From NCBI RefSeq assembly GCF_037038585.1, contig NC_092525.1, positions 5,248,969-5,312,968 of the forward strand: 64,000 nucleotides of DNA. Direction: 5' to 3'. This DNA is from Patagioenas fasciata (taxonomy: Eukaryota; Chordata; Aves; Columbiformes; Columbidae). Position 1 is the first letter of the stretch. Each line of letters starts with the position of its first letter. The notes under the pieces were generated by a model that made no database searches, was not told the DNA's origin, and saw nothing but the letters and a program-made list of their open reading frames with translations. The position numbers were made by a program, and so were the translations under genes. Positions 20,472 through 33,850 of this stretch are shown here, piece by piece.

Positions 20472-23284
20472 CCGCCAGAGCACTCCCCCCACCAACATTC
20501 TCTTGCCTTGTTTTCGGGGTTCCTCTTCACCAGCTGAGGCGCCCTCCCACCCCCCGCCGCCCTCTTACCTTTTTCTAGAGGTCTCTTGAGCCACCAGCAA
20601 GCTCCCCCGCACCTTCCCTCAGTGATCTTGGCCCGACAGAGGCCTGCCCCTCGCCAGCCTCCTCCCCTTTTCCTGGGTGCTGCTTGAACCACTGGTGGGC
20701 TCCCCTCCACCATCCTCTCGTCCTTTGTAGGGGAGTCTCGTGACTCACCAGAGCGCTCTCCGCCGTTGCCTTGCTGGGGTTATTGACACCGCTTGACTTG
20801 CCAGAGCGCTCCCCCTCGCAGTTCTCTTGTTGGATTTCTTGGGACCTTTTGAACCATTGGAACAACGGGAATGCTCCCCCCCACTGTGACCTTGTCTTTC
20901 TTCAGTGCGATCTTGACGTGCTGGAGCACTTCCCCGCGCCGTCCTCTTGCCTTTTACTGGGGAGTCTCTTGAATATCCACAGCACTCCCCCCTGCCATCC
21001 TTTACCAGATTTTTTGACACTTCTTGACATCTCGGAGTGCTCTCACTCACCCTTGTCTTGCCTATTTTCAGGGCGCTCCTGTCCCGCTGGATGCTCCTCC
21101 CTGCTGTCCTATTGCCAGATTGAGAATTCTCGACCTGTCCCAGCGCTACCCCACCGTCCTTCTGCCTTCTACCTGGGAAGTCACTTGAAGAACTGGAGCG
21201 CTCTCCCCCGCTGTCCTCTTGCCTTTCCTCAGTGGGATTTTGGCCTGCTAAAGAGCTCCTCCCTGTCGTCCTCTTGCTGGATTTCTTGGGACTTCTTGAC
21301 CCATTAGGGCGTTCCCCCTGCCACCCTCTTGTGGTTTTTGGGGGAGTCTTGTGACCAACCAGGCCGTTTCCCCCCACCATCCTCTTCCCCTTTTCCTGGG
21401 TGCTTCTTGATCCACCAGAGTGCTCCCCTGCACCATTCTTTTGCCTTTTTTGGGAGAGTCTTGTGACTCGCCGGAGAGTTCTCCACCATTGTCTTGCTGG
21501 ATTTCTTGACATCGCTTGACCTGCCGGAGCGCTCCCCCTCGCAGTTCTCTTGCTGGATTTCTTGGGACGTCTTAAACAACTGAGGGGCTCACACCCACCA
21601 TCCTCTAACTGCATTTATCGAGATTTCCTGATCTGCCGGAGCGCTCGCCCCTGCTGTCCTCTTGCTGGGTTTCTTGGGACCTCTTGACCCACACGAGCTC
21701 TCCTCCCCACCGTCTTCTTGCCGGACTTATTGAGACTTCTTGACCCGCCAGAGTGTTCCCCCTCATCATCCTCCTGCCTTTTTCTGGGGATTCTCTTCAA
21801 CAACTGAAGAGCTCCCGCGCACTGTCCTCTTCCCTTTTTTCTGGGTGATTCGTGAATCACCGGTGAGCTTCTCCTTACCACCCTCTTGGGCTTTTTTCAG
21901 AGCAACCTTGACCCATCAGAGCACCCCCTCACCGTCCTCTTGCCAGATGTACTGAGGGTTCTTCATCTGCCACAGCGCTCCCCCACGCCGTCCTCTTGCT
22001 GGATTTCCTGGAACCTTGTGAATCACTGGGGGGCTCCCACCCACCATCCTTTTACCGCATTTATTGAGACGTCCTGATCTGCCAGAGCGCTCCCCCTCGC
22101 CGCCCTCTTGCTGGATTTCTTGGGACCTCTTGAACCACTGGGGGCCTCCCACCCACCATGCTCTTACCGCATTTATCGAGACTTCCTGATCTGCTGGAGC
22201 GATCCCCCTCGCCGTCCTCTTGCTGGATTTCTTGGGTCCTCTTGACACATTAGAGCGTTCCCCCTGCCACCCTCTTGTGTTTTCTGGGGGAGTCTTGTGA
22301 CCAACCAGAGTGCTCCCCCCCACCATCTTCTTCCCCTTTTCCTGGGTGCTTCTTGATCCACCAGAGTGCTCCCCTGCACCATTCTCTTGCCTTTTTTTGG
22401 GGGAATCTTGTGACTCACCGGAGCGTTTTCCACCATTGTCTTGCTGGATTACTTGACACCGCTTGACCTGTTGGAGCGCTCTCCCTCACAGTTCTCTTGC
22501 TGGATATCTTGGGACCTCTTGAACCACTGGGGAGCTCCCACCTGCCACCTTCTTACCGCATTTATTGAGACTTCCTGATCTGCTGGATTGCTCTCCCCAC
22601 CGGCCTTCGTCTTGCACTTTTTGGGGGAGTCTTCTTGACACGTCCGAGTGCTCTCCCTCACCCTCGTCTTGACTCTAGTAAGGGCGCTCTTCTCCCGCTG
22701 GAACGCTCCTCCCCGCCATCCTATTGCCAGACTGAGAATTCTTGACCTGCCGCAGTCCTGCCCCGCCATGCTCCTGCCTTCTGCCTGGGAAGTCACTTGA
22801 AGAACTGGAGCGCTCTCCCCCGCTGTCCTCTTGCCTTTTCTCAGTGGGATTTTGGCCTGCTAAAGAGCTCCTCCCTGTCGTCCTCTTGCTGGATTTCTCG
22901 GTACCTCTTGACCCACTGGGTCTCTCCTCCTGCCGTCCTTTTGCCTTTCCTTAGTACATTCTTGGTCTGCTGGAGTGCTCCCCCCCACCATCCTCTTGCT
23001 GGATTTCTCGGGACCCCTTGTCCCATATAGGACATTCCCCGCCACCACCATCCTGTTGTGTTTTTTAGGAGAGTCTTGTGATCGACCAGAGCGCTCCCCC
23101 CTTGACATCCTCTTCCCCTTTTTCTGGGTGACTTTTGAACCACTGGTGAACTCTCCCCCATCATCCTCTTGCCACATATATTGAGACTTGTTGATCCGCC
23201 AGAGCGCTTCCCCCACTGTCCTCTTGCCAGATTTACTGATACCTCTTGTCCTGTCAGAGCGCTCCCTCTCGCAGTCCTCTTTGT
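20472..23284. repeat. ~55-bp minisatellite array, unit B (about 2.8 kb)
   Basis: Same unit type as the other arrays. It lacks the segment present at 12,638-12,919 in A and at the matching place in C and E, which explains part of its shorter length. It carries the longest minus-strand open frame seen in any array (20,745-21,614). Confidence 0.92.
20745..21614 (-). other. 289-codon open frame across the minisatellite, unit B
   Basis: The frame stays open over about 16 minisatellite units although unit lengths vary. It would encode a strongly basic, Gly/Ser/Arg/Lys-rich repeat protein with motifs such as 'KKSSKRTARGSA'. No domain, signal peptide or membrane segment is seen. The G-rich strand of this array is poor in stop codons, so chance is a good alternative. 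It is broken into shorter frames in A, C and E. Confidence 0.15.
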
Positions 23285-23318
23285 TCAGTTTGTAGGGTAG
23301 GAGGGGGGATCTCTGATT

Positions 23319-25043
23319 ACAGAAAGGTCCCTTTGTTCTAGGAGACATTCCCTTGCTCCATGCTTCAGGTTGCCCATCTTCCCTCTCATTTTCAATATGC
23401 ACGTCCATCACCTTCCTCCTCTTCTTTCTTGATCCCTCGACTCCCGGATGAACTCAAATCCTCTTTCTTGATCACTCTTTCTCGTAAGTTCACAACCTTA
23501 CTTTCCTTTCTTGCTTTCGCCTTTGTGAGCTGCTCCACCCAAACCGAAATGCCCTGAAGACAGAAATACACCCACCCCAAGCCCGTACAGTCACATAGGG
23601 GGTGAGTCCGCTCGCTGACGCATCCCCACATCCCACAGCAAGCCCACCTTGCCTTGGCCCCGGCCCCCCGCACAGGCCTTCCCACCAACCCAGCCCCTCC
23701 GGAGCAGCACAGTTTCCCAGCATGCACCCCACAAAGACTTTCTTTGCCAGTCACCCCTGGCACTTACAGCAACACACCACATCAGCATCAAGAGCCCTGG
23801 GAGTGGAGAGCTGGCCAGGCCCTCACCCCGGCAGGATCCTCTTCCCCCTCCTTTAGCTGATGGCAGACAGACAAGACACCTCCCAAGAGGTGTCCAGCCC
23901 TCTCTCTCAACCACTCATGAGTACAAAAGCCCAGCCTCTACTCACCCACCCCGCCTCCCTAAACCCCACCAGCAGCCCCTGGTCCCAGCTGAACAGCAGC
24001 CAGTGCTGAAGATCTGGCTCGTGTTGTCGGACACAACCTTCCCATGGATGTCTGGGCCCCTGAGCAGTTTCCAGGGGTGGGAGGGCGCAGTCCTGATTAC
24101 AGGGAGGTCCCTGTCCCAAGGGGGACATTTTCTTCCTCCTCACTCCTGACTCGCAGCTCCATCACCTTCCTCCTCTTCTTTCTTGATCCCTCCTGACTCG
24201 CAGGTCTACCACCGTCATCTTCTTTCTTGATCCCTGTTGACTTGCAGATGCACTCCAATCCTCTTTCTTGATCGCTCTTCCTCGTAGGTTCACCACCTTC
24301 CTCTTCTTTCTTGCTTTCGCCTTTGCGAGCTGCTCCACCCGAACAGAGATGCACAGAAAACAAAAATATACCCACCCCAGGCCCGTACAGTCACACGAGG
24401 GGGCGAGTCCGGTCGCTGACGCATCCCCACACCCCACCACAAGGCCACCTTGCCTTGGCCCCGGCCCCCCGCACAGGCCTTCCCACCAACCCAGCCCCTC
24501 CGTAGCAGCACAGTTTCCCAGCATGCACCCCACAAAGACTTTCTTTGCCAGTCACCCCTGGCACTTACAGCAACACACCACACCAGCATCAAGAGCCCTG
24601 GGAGTGGAGAGCTGGCCAGGCCCTCACCCCGGCAGGATCCTCTTCCCCCTCCTTTACCTGCTGGCAGACAGACACCTCCCAAGGGATGACCACCCTGCTC
24701 CCTTAACTGCTCCCAAGTCCAAGAGCCCAGCCCCTGCTCACCACCCCCACCTCCCAAAACACAGCCAACAGCCCCTGCTCCCATTTTACCACTTTACCCC
24801 CGAGCATGGTTTCTAGGGGTGGGAGGGGGACGCACTAATCACAGATCGTTCCCTGTGCTTAAGGATACATTCTCCTTCTCGCTGGCTCAGGCTGCCCATC
24901 TTCCTCCTCACTCTTGACTCGTAGCTCCATCACCTTTCTCCTCTTTTGTCCCCTCCTCACTCACAGGTCCACCACTGTCATCTTCTTTCTTGACTCTGCT
25001 TGACTCACAGGTGCGCTCCAATCCTCTTTCGTGATCGCTCTTC
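23319..25043. repeat. Module block of unit C
   Basis: Three-module structure as in A, with scattered substitutions (for example 'ccggagcagc' for 'ccgtagcagc' near 23,700). Module 3 resumes at 26,030. Confidence 0.75.
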
Positions 25044-26023
25044 TGTGTCAGTACACGGAAGACCGGGCACATGAGAAACTGCAAGAGTCAACAGCATGAG
25101 AACAAGCATTAGTGGAAAAATACAAGAACAAAGGACTGTATGCTATGTGATACATCAAGGAAAGAGGAGTTGATACAGGATTGATGCATCAAGGACAGAG
25201 GGACAGCTTGTGATAGACAAAAAAGGTGTTTATGGCAGTGACTTTGGTGGGAACACAAAACACATCACTTATGTAATGACTAACTTAGCTAATCAACAAA
25301 TGCTTGAGCAAGCATCATAGCGAGTATAAACGCAAGCCTGAATTTGTAATAAACATCTCTCATTGCACCTTAAAAGAGAGTCCGTACCGCATTCGCTACA
25401 AATGGCGCCCTGGAACAGGGACTTTCAGCGTGCCTATAAAGGCAGTAGCCGCTCTGGTAGCGAAGCCCAATCGAACCAGGAAACAGGACCGGGAACCAGG
25501 ACAGTGCGCGCCCACCACCAACGAAAGGTGAGCGATTGGGAACCATGGGAGGGAAGTTATCCCTTAAGCAAAGACAAACCCTGGATGTCCTTCAACATGC
25601 GCTACAAACGCAAAATCAGGATGTATCAGGGGTCTGATTGGTGAGTTTATTAGAATGGATTGCTAATCATGTGCTAGACTTTCCTACAACTGGTACATTT
25701 CAGTTGGAGACATGGCACAAAGATGAATGAGAATTATATGAACAGGTAACGACTGGAGATAAAGCTGCTTGCAAATATTCATCTACTTGGGGAAAAATTA
25801 TGACTACTAAGATACAGGATACAGGACTGATACATCAGGGACAGAGGGACAGCTTACTATAGAAAAAAATGCGTATATGGCAGTTACATCGCTCATGTAA
25901 TGTCTAACTTAGCTAAAGAGCAAATGCTTGAGCAAGCATCATAGCGAGTATAAATGCAAACCTGAGTTTGTAATAAATGTCTCTCATGGCACCTTACCGT
26001 GAGTCCACGCCAGATTCGCTACA
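25044..26023 (+). mobile_element. Deleted ERVK-like provirus, unit C
   Basis: Same boundaries, primer-site insertion and internal deletion as in A. The 5' LTR is 25,044-25,400 and the primer site starts at 25,403. A single base change near 25,560 removes a stop in one leader frame, but the gag remnant remains broken. Confidence 0.9.
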
Positions 26024-26787
26024 CTCTTCCTCATAGGTTCACCACCTTCCTCTCCTTCCTTGCTTTTCCTTTGCAGGCTGCTCCACCTGAAGAGAAACAC
26101 ACAGAGGACTGAGCTACACCAGCCCAAGGGCACTACAATCAGACAGGGGCTGAGTCCGGGGGCTGACACCTCCCCACACCCCACAACGAGCCCACCTTGC
26201 CTTGGCCCCAGCCCCTCGCACATGCCTTAGAGATATCATAGCTCAGTACAAATCCCCACAGTCCTCACCTGCTGTTTGGTGCTTGCGGAGGGTCACACTC
26301 CCTGTGCCCCAGGGCACTGGCCCTACACAGCCAAGCTCGGCAGCGGGACTGTCTGGAGCTGCCGCTGGCTGGTTCTCCAGCTTTAGGGTCACCCGCAGAA
26401 GCCCGCTCTCCTCAGCTCTGCACACCCATCCAGTTGCGCCGCCCAGGCAAAGTCAGCTTCACCCTCTGCTCTACACCTCACCTGCAAACAACCAACTCTT
26501 CAACTGACAACTGTCCAAAACCCACCGACAAACTCTCCACACCTCAGCCTTTCGTTTGCAACTGCTGCCTCTAGTGCATCTCACAGACAAGCCTTCAAAA
26601 TCCCCTCATCCTGCAATAACACTCCAGCACTGATCACCTGCGGGAACAACTACCACAATACCATGCAAACACCAACCAGTTCTGGCACGGAAATATCACT
26701 TTCTCCTCAAGATTCCACCCTACACCAACTGCTGACAAACACACGCTGTCCTCACCAAAGCCAAACGCTGCAACAACCAGCGACAAC

Positions 26788-27055
26788 TCAAATTTGCGTG
26801 GGCGGTGCAAAATTGCAGGGGTGAGCTAACGCAGAGCTGGGCTTGAAAGCTGCAGAGTGTGCACCCTGTGGTATAACGTGGCGAGCTACTGCCATTCTGC
26901 CTTCTCCCTGGGAGAAGCGCGTGAGCAGAGGCTGCTTCAAGGCACGATGGGAACGGTTTGGTTCTCCGGGTCTCCCAGGGCGAGAGCGATAAATGTGATC
27001 TGTGGCGTGGCGCAGGAACTTCCCGTACACTTGCTCCTCCATTCGGTCTCGGGTG
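26788..27055 (-). other. Candidate exon with 84-codon open frame, unit C
   Basis: Same frame as A and B with two or three replacements (for example Glu to Gly and His to Arg). A second overlapping minus-strand frame is also open here, which shows that openness alone is weak evidence. Confidence 0.3.
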
Positions 27056-27300
27056 CTGCAAGAGAGGGAGCGAGAGATTCAGGGCAAGATTGACAACCTC
27101 GGCGTCCCCGTCCCAGCCACGGGTCACCCAAACCTGCAGACATCCCGGGAGGCCCCCTAAGATTTACACTCCCCTATGCCCCACCCTTGAAGCCTGGACA
27201 TCGCCAGAACCATAGAGCAAGTATTTCTTGAGGAGGCACCCAAAGGGTCCGTGTTCTCTTTCAGGCAGATGCTAGCGCAAGATTGCAAATCATCTCACAG

Positions 27301-27446
27301 CTACCAGGAAGGTAAAAAATAACGTCTTGAAATGGGAAAGGAACAGGTATTGTTTCTCTTCATCACCTCCCTCATTGCCACGTTATCAAGGTCTCCCGCA
27401 ATGTTCCACAGGAAACTTGAAGCTTGGAATTCCTGGTATTCTGAAC
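27301..27446 (-). other. Candidate exon 'SEYQEF', unit C
   Basis: Identical in translation to the unit B copy and in phase with the upstream candidate exon ending at 27914. Confidence 0.35.
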
Positions 27447-28086
27447 CTGGGCAAGAAAGGAAGAAAAGCATGAGACTGATCATAAAGAGGGTGGCTGCTC
27501 GTAACATGGAAAGAGCAGTAACAAGGTAAAAAGATATCACTTTTCCTTAGAGAGCTCTCAAAGCTGCCTGTTAAGGACAAGAAAAACAAACTTGTGACGG
27601 ACCATTACTTAAAATCCAAGGCCCAGGAAGCGATCTAATGTACATTGAAACGCGGGCCACGAGACAGTGGAAGTGCCACGAGCTGAGACTGAAGGGACAG
27701 AGGATGAATTTCCAAAGAAGTTTAGGTTTCGATGTCAAAACGGAAAATTCTACGTCATTAAAATATAATGCAAAAGTCAGTGTAAAATCAAGTAAGGCAA
27801 CGACTCCAAATGAACTCCCAGGCGCTTCAGTCACTCAGCAGATCAAAAATGCGGATCATTTCTCACCTGCCCACCTCCCAAACCCCAGCCTATGTCCCCT
27901 GCTTCCAGCTTACCTGAGCCCAGATTAAAGGAGGATTTCAGAGGCCATGCTGCTCCTCGTTCAGGTTGCCAGTCTTCCTCCTCGCTCTGGAATTGCAGGT
28001 CAACCGCCTTCCTGTTCTTCTTTGATTGACGCTGAGCTGCCACGTTACCCGCTGCCGTCTGAGTGGATCTCGGGGAGCCTCTGGAA

Positions 28087-30307
28087 CCGCCAGAGCGCTC
28101 CCCCCACCAACATTCTCTTGCCTTGTTTTCGGGGTTCCTCTTCACCAGCTGAGGCGCCCTCCCACCCCCCGCCGCCCTCTTACCTTTTTCTAGAGGTCTC
28201 TTGAGCCACCAGCAAGCTCCCCCGCACCTTCCCTCAGTGATCTTGGCCCGCCAGAGGCCTGCCCCTCGCCAGCCTCCTCCCCTTTTCCTGGGTGCTGCTT
28301 GAACCACTGGTGGGCTCCCCTCCACCATCCTCTCGTCCTTTGTAGGGGAGTCTCGTGACTCACCAGAGCGCTCTCCGCCGTTGCCTTGCTGGGGTTATTG
28401 ACACCGCTTGACTTGCCAGAGCGCTCCCCCTCGCAGTTCTCTTGTTGGATTTCTTGGGACCTTTTGAACCAGTGGAACAACGGGAATGCTCCCCCCCACT
28501 GTGACCTTGCCTTTCTTCAGTGCGATCTTGACGTGCTGGAGCACTTCCCCGCGCCGTCCTCTTGCCTTTTACTGGGGAGTCTCTTGAATATCCACAGCAC
28601 TCCCCCCTGCCATCCTTTACCAGATTTTTTGACACTTCTTGACATCTCGGAGTGCTCTCACTCACCCTTGTCTTGCCTATTTTCAGGGCGCTCCTGTCCC
28701 GCTGGATGCTCCTCCCTGCTGTCCTATTGCCAGATTGAGAATTCTCGACCTGTCCCAGCGCTACCCCACCGTCCTTCTGCCTTCTACCTGGGAAGTCACT
28801 TGAAGAACTGGAGCACTCCCCCCTGCTGTCCTCTTGCCTTTCTTCACTGAGATTTTGGCCTGCCAGAGCACTCCTCCCTGTTGTCCTCTTACTGGATTTC
28901 TTGGGACCTCTTGACCCACTGGGTTTCTCCTCCTGCTGTCCTTTTGCCTTTCTTTAGTACAATCTCAGCCTGCTGGAGCGCTCCCCCTCGCCGTCCTCCT
29001 GCTGGATTTCTTGGAACCTCTTGACCCCTTAGGGCGTTCCCCCTGCCACCCTCTTGTGGTTTTTGGGGGAGTCTTGTGATCAACCAGGCCGTTTCCCCCC
29101 ACCATCCTCTTCCCCTTTTCCTGGGTGCTTCTTGATCCACCAGAGTGCTCTCAAAGCTGCCTGTTACCATCCTCTAACCATTCTCTTGCCTTTTTTGGTG
29201 GAGTCTTGTGACTCACCGGAGCGTTCTCCACCATTGTCTTGCTGGATTTGTTGACATCGCTTGACCTGCCGGAGCGCTCCCCCTCACAATTCTCTTCCTG
29301 GATATCTTGGGACATTTTGAACCACTGGGGGGCTCCCACCCGCCATCCTCTTACCGCATTTATTGAGACGTCCTGATCTGCCAGAGCGTTCCCCCTCGCC
29401 GTCCTTTTGCTGGATTTCTTGGGATGCCTTAAACAACTGTGGGGCTCCCACCCACCATCCTCTAACCGCATTTATCGAGATTTCCTGATCTGCTGGAGCG
29501 CTCCCCCTTGCCGTCCTCTTGCTGGATTTCTTGGGATCTCTTGGACCACTTGGGGGGCTCCCACCCGCCATCCTCTTACCGCATTTATTGAGACTTCCTG
29601 ATCTGCTGGATTGCTCTCCCCCTGGCCTTCCTCTTGCACTTTTTTGGGGGAGTCTTCTTCACACATCCGAGCGCTCTCCCTCACCCTTGTCTTGCCTCTA
29701 GTCAGGGCGCTCTTCTCCCGCTGGAACGCTCCTCCCCGCCATCCTATTGCCAGACTGAGAATTCTTGACCTGCCGCAGTCCTGCCCCGCCATGCTCCTGC
29801 CTTCTGCCTGGGAAGTCACTTGAAGAACTGGAGCGCTCTCCCCCGCTGTCCTCTTGCCTTTCCTCAGTGGGATTTTGGCCTGCTAAAGAGCTCCTCCCTG
29901 TCGTCCTCTTGCTGGATTTCTCGGTACCTCTTGACCCACTGGGTCTCTCCTCCTGCCGTCCTTTTGCCTTTCCTTAGTACATTCTTGGTCTGCTGGAGTG
30001 CTCCCCCCCACCATCCTCTTGCTGGATTTCTCGGGACCCCTTGTCCCATATAGGACATTCCCCCCCACCACCATCCTGGTGTGTTTTTTAGGAGAGTCTT
30101 GTGATCGACCAGAGCGCTCCCCCCTTGACATCCTCTTCCCCTTTTTCTGGGTGACTTTTGAACCACTGGTGAACTCTCCCCCATCATCCTCTTGCCACAT
30201 ATAGTGAGACTTGTTGATCCGCCAGAGCGCTTCCCCCACTGTCCTCTTGCCAGATTTACTGATACCTCTTGTCCTGTCAGAGCGCTCCCTCTCGCAGTCC
30301 TCTTTGT
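28087..30307. repeat. ~55-bp minisatellite array, unit C (about 2.2 kb)
   Basis: Shortest array. It keeps the segment missing in B (28,889-29,170) but lacks the extended blocks seen in A and E. Confidence 0.92.
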
Positions 30308-30341
30308 TCAGTTTGTAGGGTAGGAGGGGGGATCTCTGATT

Positions 30342-32066
30342 ACAGAAAGGTCCCTTTGTTCTAGGAGACATTCCCTTGCTCCATGCTTCAGGTTGCCCAT
30401 CTTCCCTCTCATTTTCAATATGCACGTCCATCACCTTCCTCCTCTTCTTTCTTGATCCCTCGACTCCCGCATGAACTCAAATCCTCTTTCTTGATCACTC
30501 TTTCTCGTAAGTTCACAACCTTACTTTCCTTTCTTGCTTTCGCCTTTGAGAGCTGCTCCACCCAAACCGAAATGCCCTGAAGACAGAAATACACCCACCC
30601 CAAGCCCGTACAGTCACATAGGGGGTGAGTCCGCTCGCTGACGCATCCCCACATCCCACAGCAAGCCCACCTTGCCTTGGCCCCGGCCCCCCGCACAGGC
30701 CTTCCCACCAACCCAGCCCCTCCGTAGCAGCACAGTTTCCCAGCATGCACCCCACAAAGACTTTCTTTGCCAGTCACCCCTGGCACTTACAGCAACACAC
30801 CACATCAGCATCAAGAGCCCTGGGAGTGGAGAGCTGGCCAGGCCCTCACCCCGGCAGGATCCTCTTCCCCCTCCTTTAGCTGATGGCAGACAGACAAGAC
30901 ACCTCCCAAGAGGTGTCCAGCCCTCTCTCTCAACCACTCATGAGTCCAAAAGCCCAGCCTCTACTCACCCACCCCGCCTCCCAAAACCCCACCAGCAGCC
31001 CCTGGTCCCAGCTGAACAGCAGCCAGTGCTGAAGATCTGGCTCGTGTTGTCGGACACAACCTTCCCATGGATGTCTGGGCCCCTGAGCAGTTTCCAGGGG
31101 TGGGAGGGCGCAGTCCTGATTACAGGGAGGTCCCTGTCCCAAGGGGGACATTTTCTTCCTCCTCACTCCTGACTCGCAGCTCCATCACCTTCCTCCTCTT
31201 CTTTCTTGATCCCTCCTGACTCGCAGGTCTACCACCGTCATCTTCTTTCTTGATCCCTGTTGACTTGCAGATGCACTCCAATCCGCTTTCTTGATCGCTC
31301 TTCCTCGTAGGTTCACCACCTTCCTCTTCTTTCTTGCTTTCGCCTTTGCGAGCTGCTCCACCCGAACAGAGATGCACAGAAAACAAAAATATACCCACCC
31401 CAGGCCCGTACAGTCACACGAGGGGGCGAGTCCGGTCGCTGACACATCCCCACACCCCACCACAAGGCCACCTTGCCTTGGCCCCGGCCCCCCGCACAGG
31501 CCTTCCCACCGACCCAGCCCCTCCGTAGCAGCACAGTTTCCCAGCATGCACCCCACAAAGACTTTCTTTGCCAGTCACCCCTGGCACTTACAGCAACACA
31601 CCACACCAGCATCAAGAGCCCTGGGAGTGGAGAGCTGGCCAGGCCCTCACCCCGGCAGGATCCTCTTCCCCCTCCTTTACCTGCTGGCAGACAGACACCT
31701 CCCAAGGGATGACCACCCTGCTCCCTTAACTGCTCCCAAGTCCAAGAGCCCAGCCCCTGCTCACCACCCCCACCTCCCAAAACACAGCCAACAGCCCCTG
31801 CTCCCATTTTACCACTTTACCCCCGAGCACGGTTTCTAGGGGTGGGAGGGGGACGCACTAATCACAGATCGTTCCCTGTGCTTAAGGATACATTCTCCTT
31901 CTCGCTGGCTCAGCCTGCCCATCTTCCTCCTCACTCTTGACTCGTAGCTCCATCACCTTTCTCCTCTTTTGTCCCCTCCTCACTCACAGGTCCACCACTG
32001 TCATCTTCTTTCTTGACTCTGCTTGACTCACAGGTGCGCTCCAATCCTCTTTCGTGATCGCTCTTC
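30342..32066. repeat. Module block of unit D
   Basis: Three modules as in the other units with a slightly higher number of private substitutions (for example 'atccgctttc' near 31,282 and 'tgacacatcc' near 31,440). Confidence 0.75.
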
Positions 32067-33047
32067 TGTGTCAGTACACGGAAGACCGGGCACATGAGAA
32101 ACTGCAAGAGTCAACAGCATGAGAACAAGCATTAGTGGAAAAATACAAGAACAAAGGACTGTATGCTATGTGATACATCAAGGACAGAGGAGTTGATACA
32201 GGATTGATGCATCAAGGACAGAGGGACAGCTTGTGATAGACAAAAAAGGTGTTTATGGCAGTGACTTTGGTGGGAACACAAAACACATCACTTATGTAAT
32301 GACTAACTTAGCTAATCAACAAATGCTTGAGCAAGCATCATAGCGAGTATAAACGCAAGCCTGAATTTGTAATAAACATCTCTCATTGCACCTTAAAAGA
32401 GAGTCCGTACCGCATTCGCTACAAATGGCGCCCTGGAACAGGGACTTTCAGCGTGCCTATAAAGGCAGTAGCCGCTCTGGTAGCGAAGCCCAATCGAACC
32501 AGGAAACAGGACCGGGAACCAGGACAGTGCGCGCCCACCACCAACGAAAGGTGAGCGATTGGGAACCATGGGAGGGAAGTTAGCCCTTAAGCAAAGACAA
32601 ACCCTGGATGTCCTTCAACATGCGCTACAAACGCAAAATCAGGATGTATCAGGGGTCTGATTGGTGAGTTTATTAGAATGGATTGCTAATCATGTGCTAG
32701 ACTTTCCTACAACTGGTACATTTCAGTTGGAGACATGGCACAAAGATGAATGAGAATTATATGAACAGGTAACGACTGGAGATAAAGCTGCTTGCAAAAT
32801 ATTCATCTACTTGGGGAAAAATTATGACTACTAAGATACAGGATACAGGACTGATACATCAGGGACAGAGGGACAGCTTACTATAGAAAAAAATGCGTAT
32901 ATGGCAGTTACATCGCTCATGTCATGTCTAACTTAGCTAAAGAGCAAATGCTTGAGCAAGCATCATAGCGAGTATAAATGCAAACCTGAGTTTGTAATAA
33001 ATGTCTCTCATGGCACCTTACCGTGAGTCCACGCCAGATTCGCTACA
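32067..33047 (+). mobile_element. Deleted ERVK-like provirus, unit D
   Basis: Same structure as in A-C plus one extra A in the gag fragment ('gcttgcaaaatattc'). The primer site with its 2-nt insertion starts at 32,426. Confidence 0.9.
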
Positions 33048-33850
33048 CTCTTCCTCATAGGTTCACCACCTTCCTCTCCTTCCTTGCTTTTCCTTTGCAC
33101 GCTGCTCCACCTGAAGAGAAACACACAGAGGACTGAGCTACACCAGCCCAAGGGCACTACAATCAGACAGGGGCTGAGTCCGGGGGCTGACACCTCCCCA
33201 CACCCCACAACGAGCCCACCTTGCCTTGGCCCCGGCCCCTCGCACATGCCTTAGAGATATCATAGCTCAGTACAAATCCCCACAGTCCTCACCTGCTGTT
33301 TGGTGCTTGCGGAGGGTCACACTCCCTGTGCCCCAGGGCACTGGCCCTACACAGCCAAGCTCGGCAGCGGGACTGTCTGGAGCTGCCGCTGGCTGGTTCT
33401 CCAGCTTTAGGGTCACCCGCAGAAGCCCGCTCTCCTCAGCTCTGCACACCCATCCAGTTGCGCCGCCCAGGCAAAGTCAGCTTCACCCTCTGCTCTACAC
33501 CTCACCTGCAAACAACCAACTCTTCAACTGACAACTGTCCAAAACCCACCGACAAACTCTCCACACCTCAGCCTTTCGTTTGCAACTGCTGCCTCTAGTG
33601 CATCTCACAGACAAGCCTTCAAAATCCCCTCATCCTGCAATAACACTCCAGCACTGATCACCTGCGGGAACAACTACCACAATACCATGCAAACACCAAC
33701 CAGTTCTGGCACGGAAATATCACTTTCTCCTCAAGATTCCACCCTACACCAACTGCTGACAAACACACGCTGTCCTCACCAAAGCCAAACGCTGCAACAA
33801 CCAGCGACAACTCAAATTTGCGTGGGCGGTGCAAAATTGCAGGGGTGAGC

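Larger units (their letters stand above)
15670..23284. repeat. Macro-repeat unit B
   Basis: 7,615 bp. The order matches unit A: modules, ERVK remnant, core, minisatellite. The ERV-L empty site is intact at 18677-18681. A sample difference from A is the 10-nt deletion near 20,335 (A has 'ccaagttctg' between 'ccatg' and 'ctgctcctcg'). Confidence 0.93.
26225..28086 (-). other. Core segment of unit C with candidate minus-strand exons
   Basis: Same candidate donor (last base 27914) and acceptors (27446; before 27,042) as B. It lacks the 10-nt insertion, so the acidic exon and the 'SEYQEF' exon are in register. Confidence 0.45.
23285..30307. repeat. Macro-repeat unit C
   Basis: 7,023 bp, the shortest full unit. 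Order as in A and B. The ERV-L empty site is intact at 26292-26296. In the core it shares several bases with D and E against A and B (for example 'acctgcggga' near 26,637 and 'gtgggcggtg'). Confidence 0.93.
30308..33850. repeat. Macro-repeat unit D, truncated
   Basis: Matches C closely through modules, ERVK remnant and the first part of the core, with the ERV-L empty site intact at 33316-33320. Near 33,850, inside the candidate exon, identity drops abruptly to roughly 85 percent by eye and then ends. There is no minisatellite of the 55-bp type after it. Confidence 0.9.

Noticed and set aside
1-33850. CRISPR-like array
   Set aside because: Units are contiguous degenerate minisatellites without unique spacers, in an animal genome.
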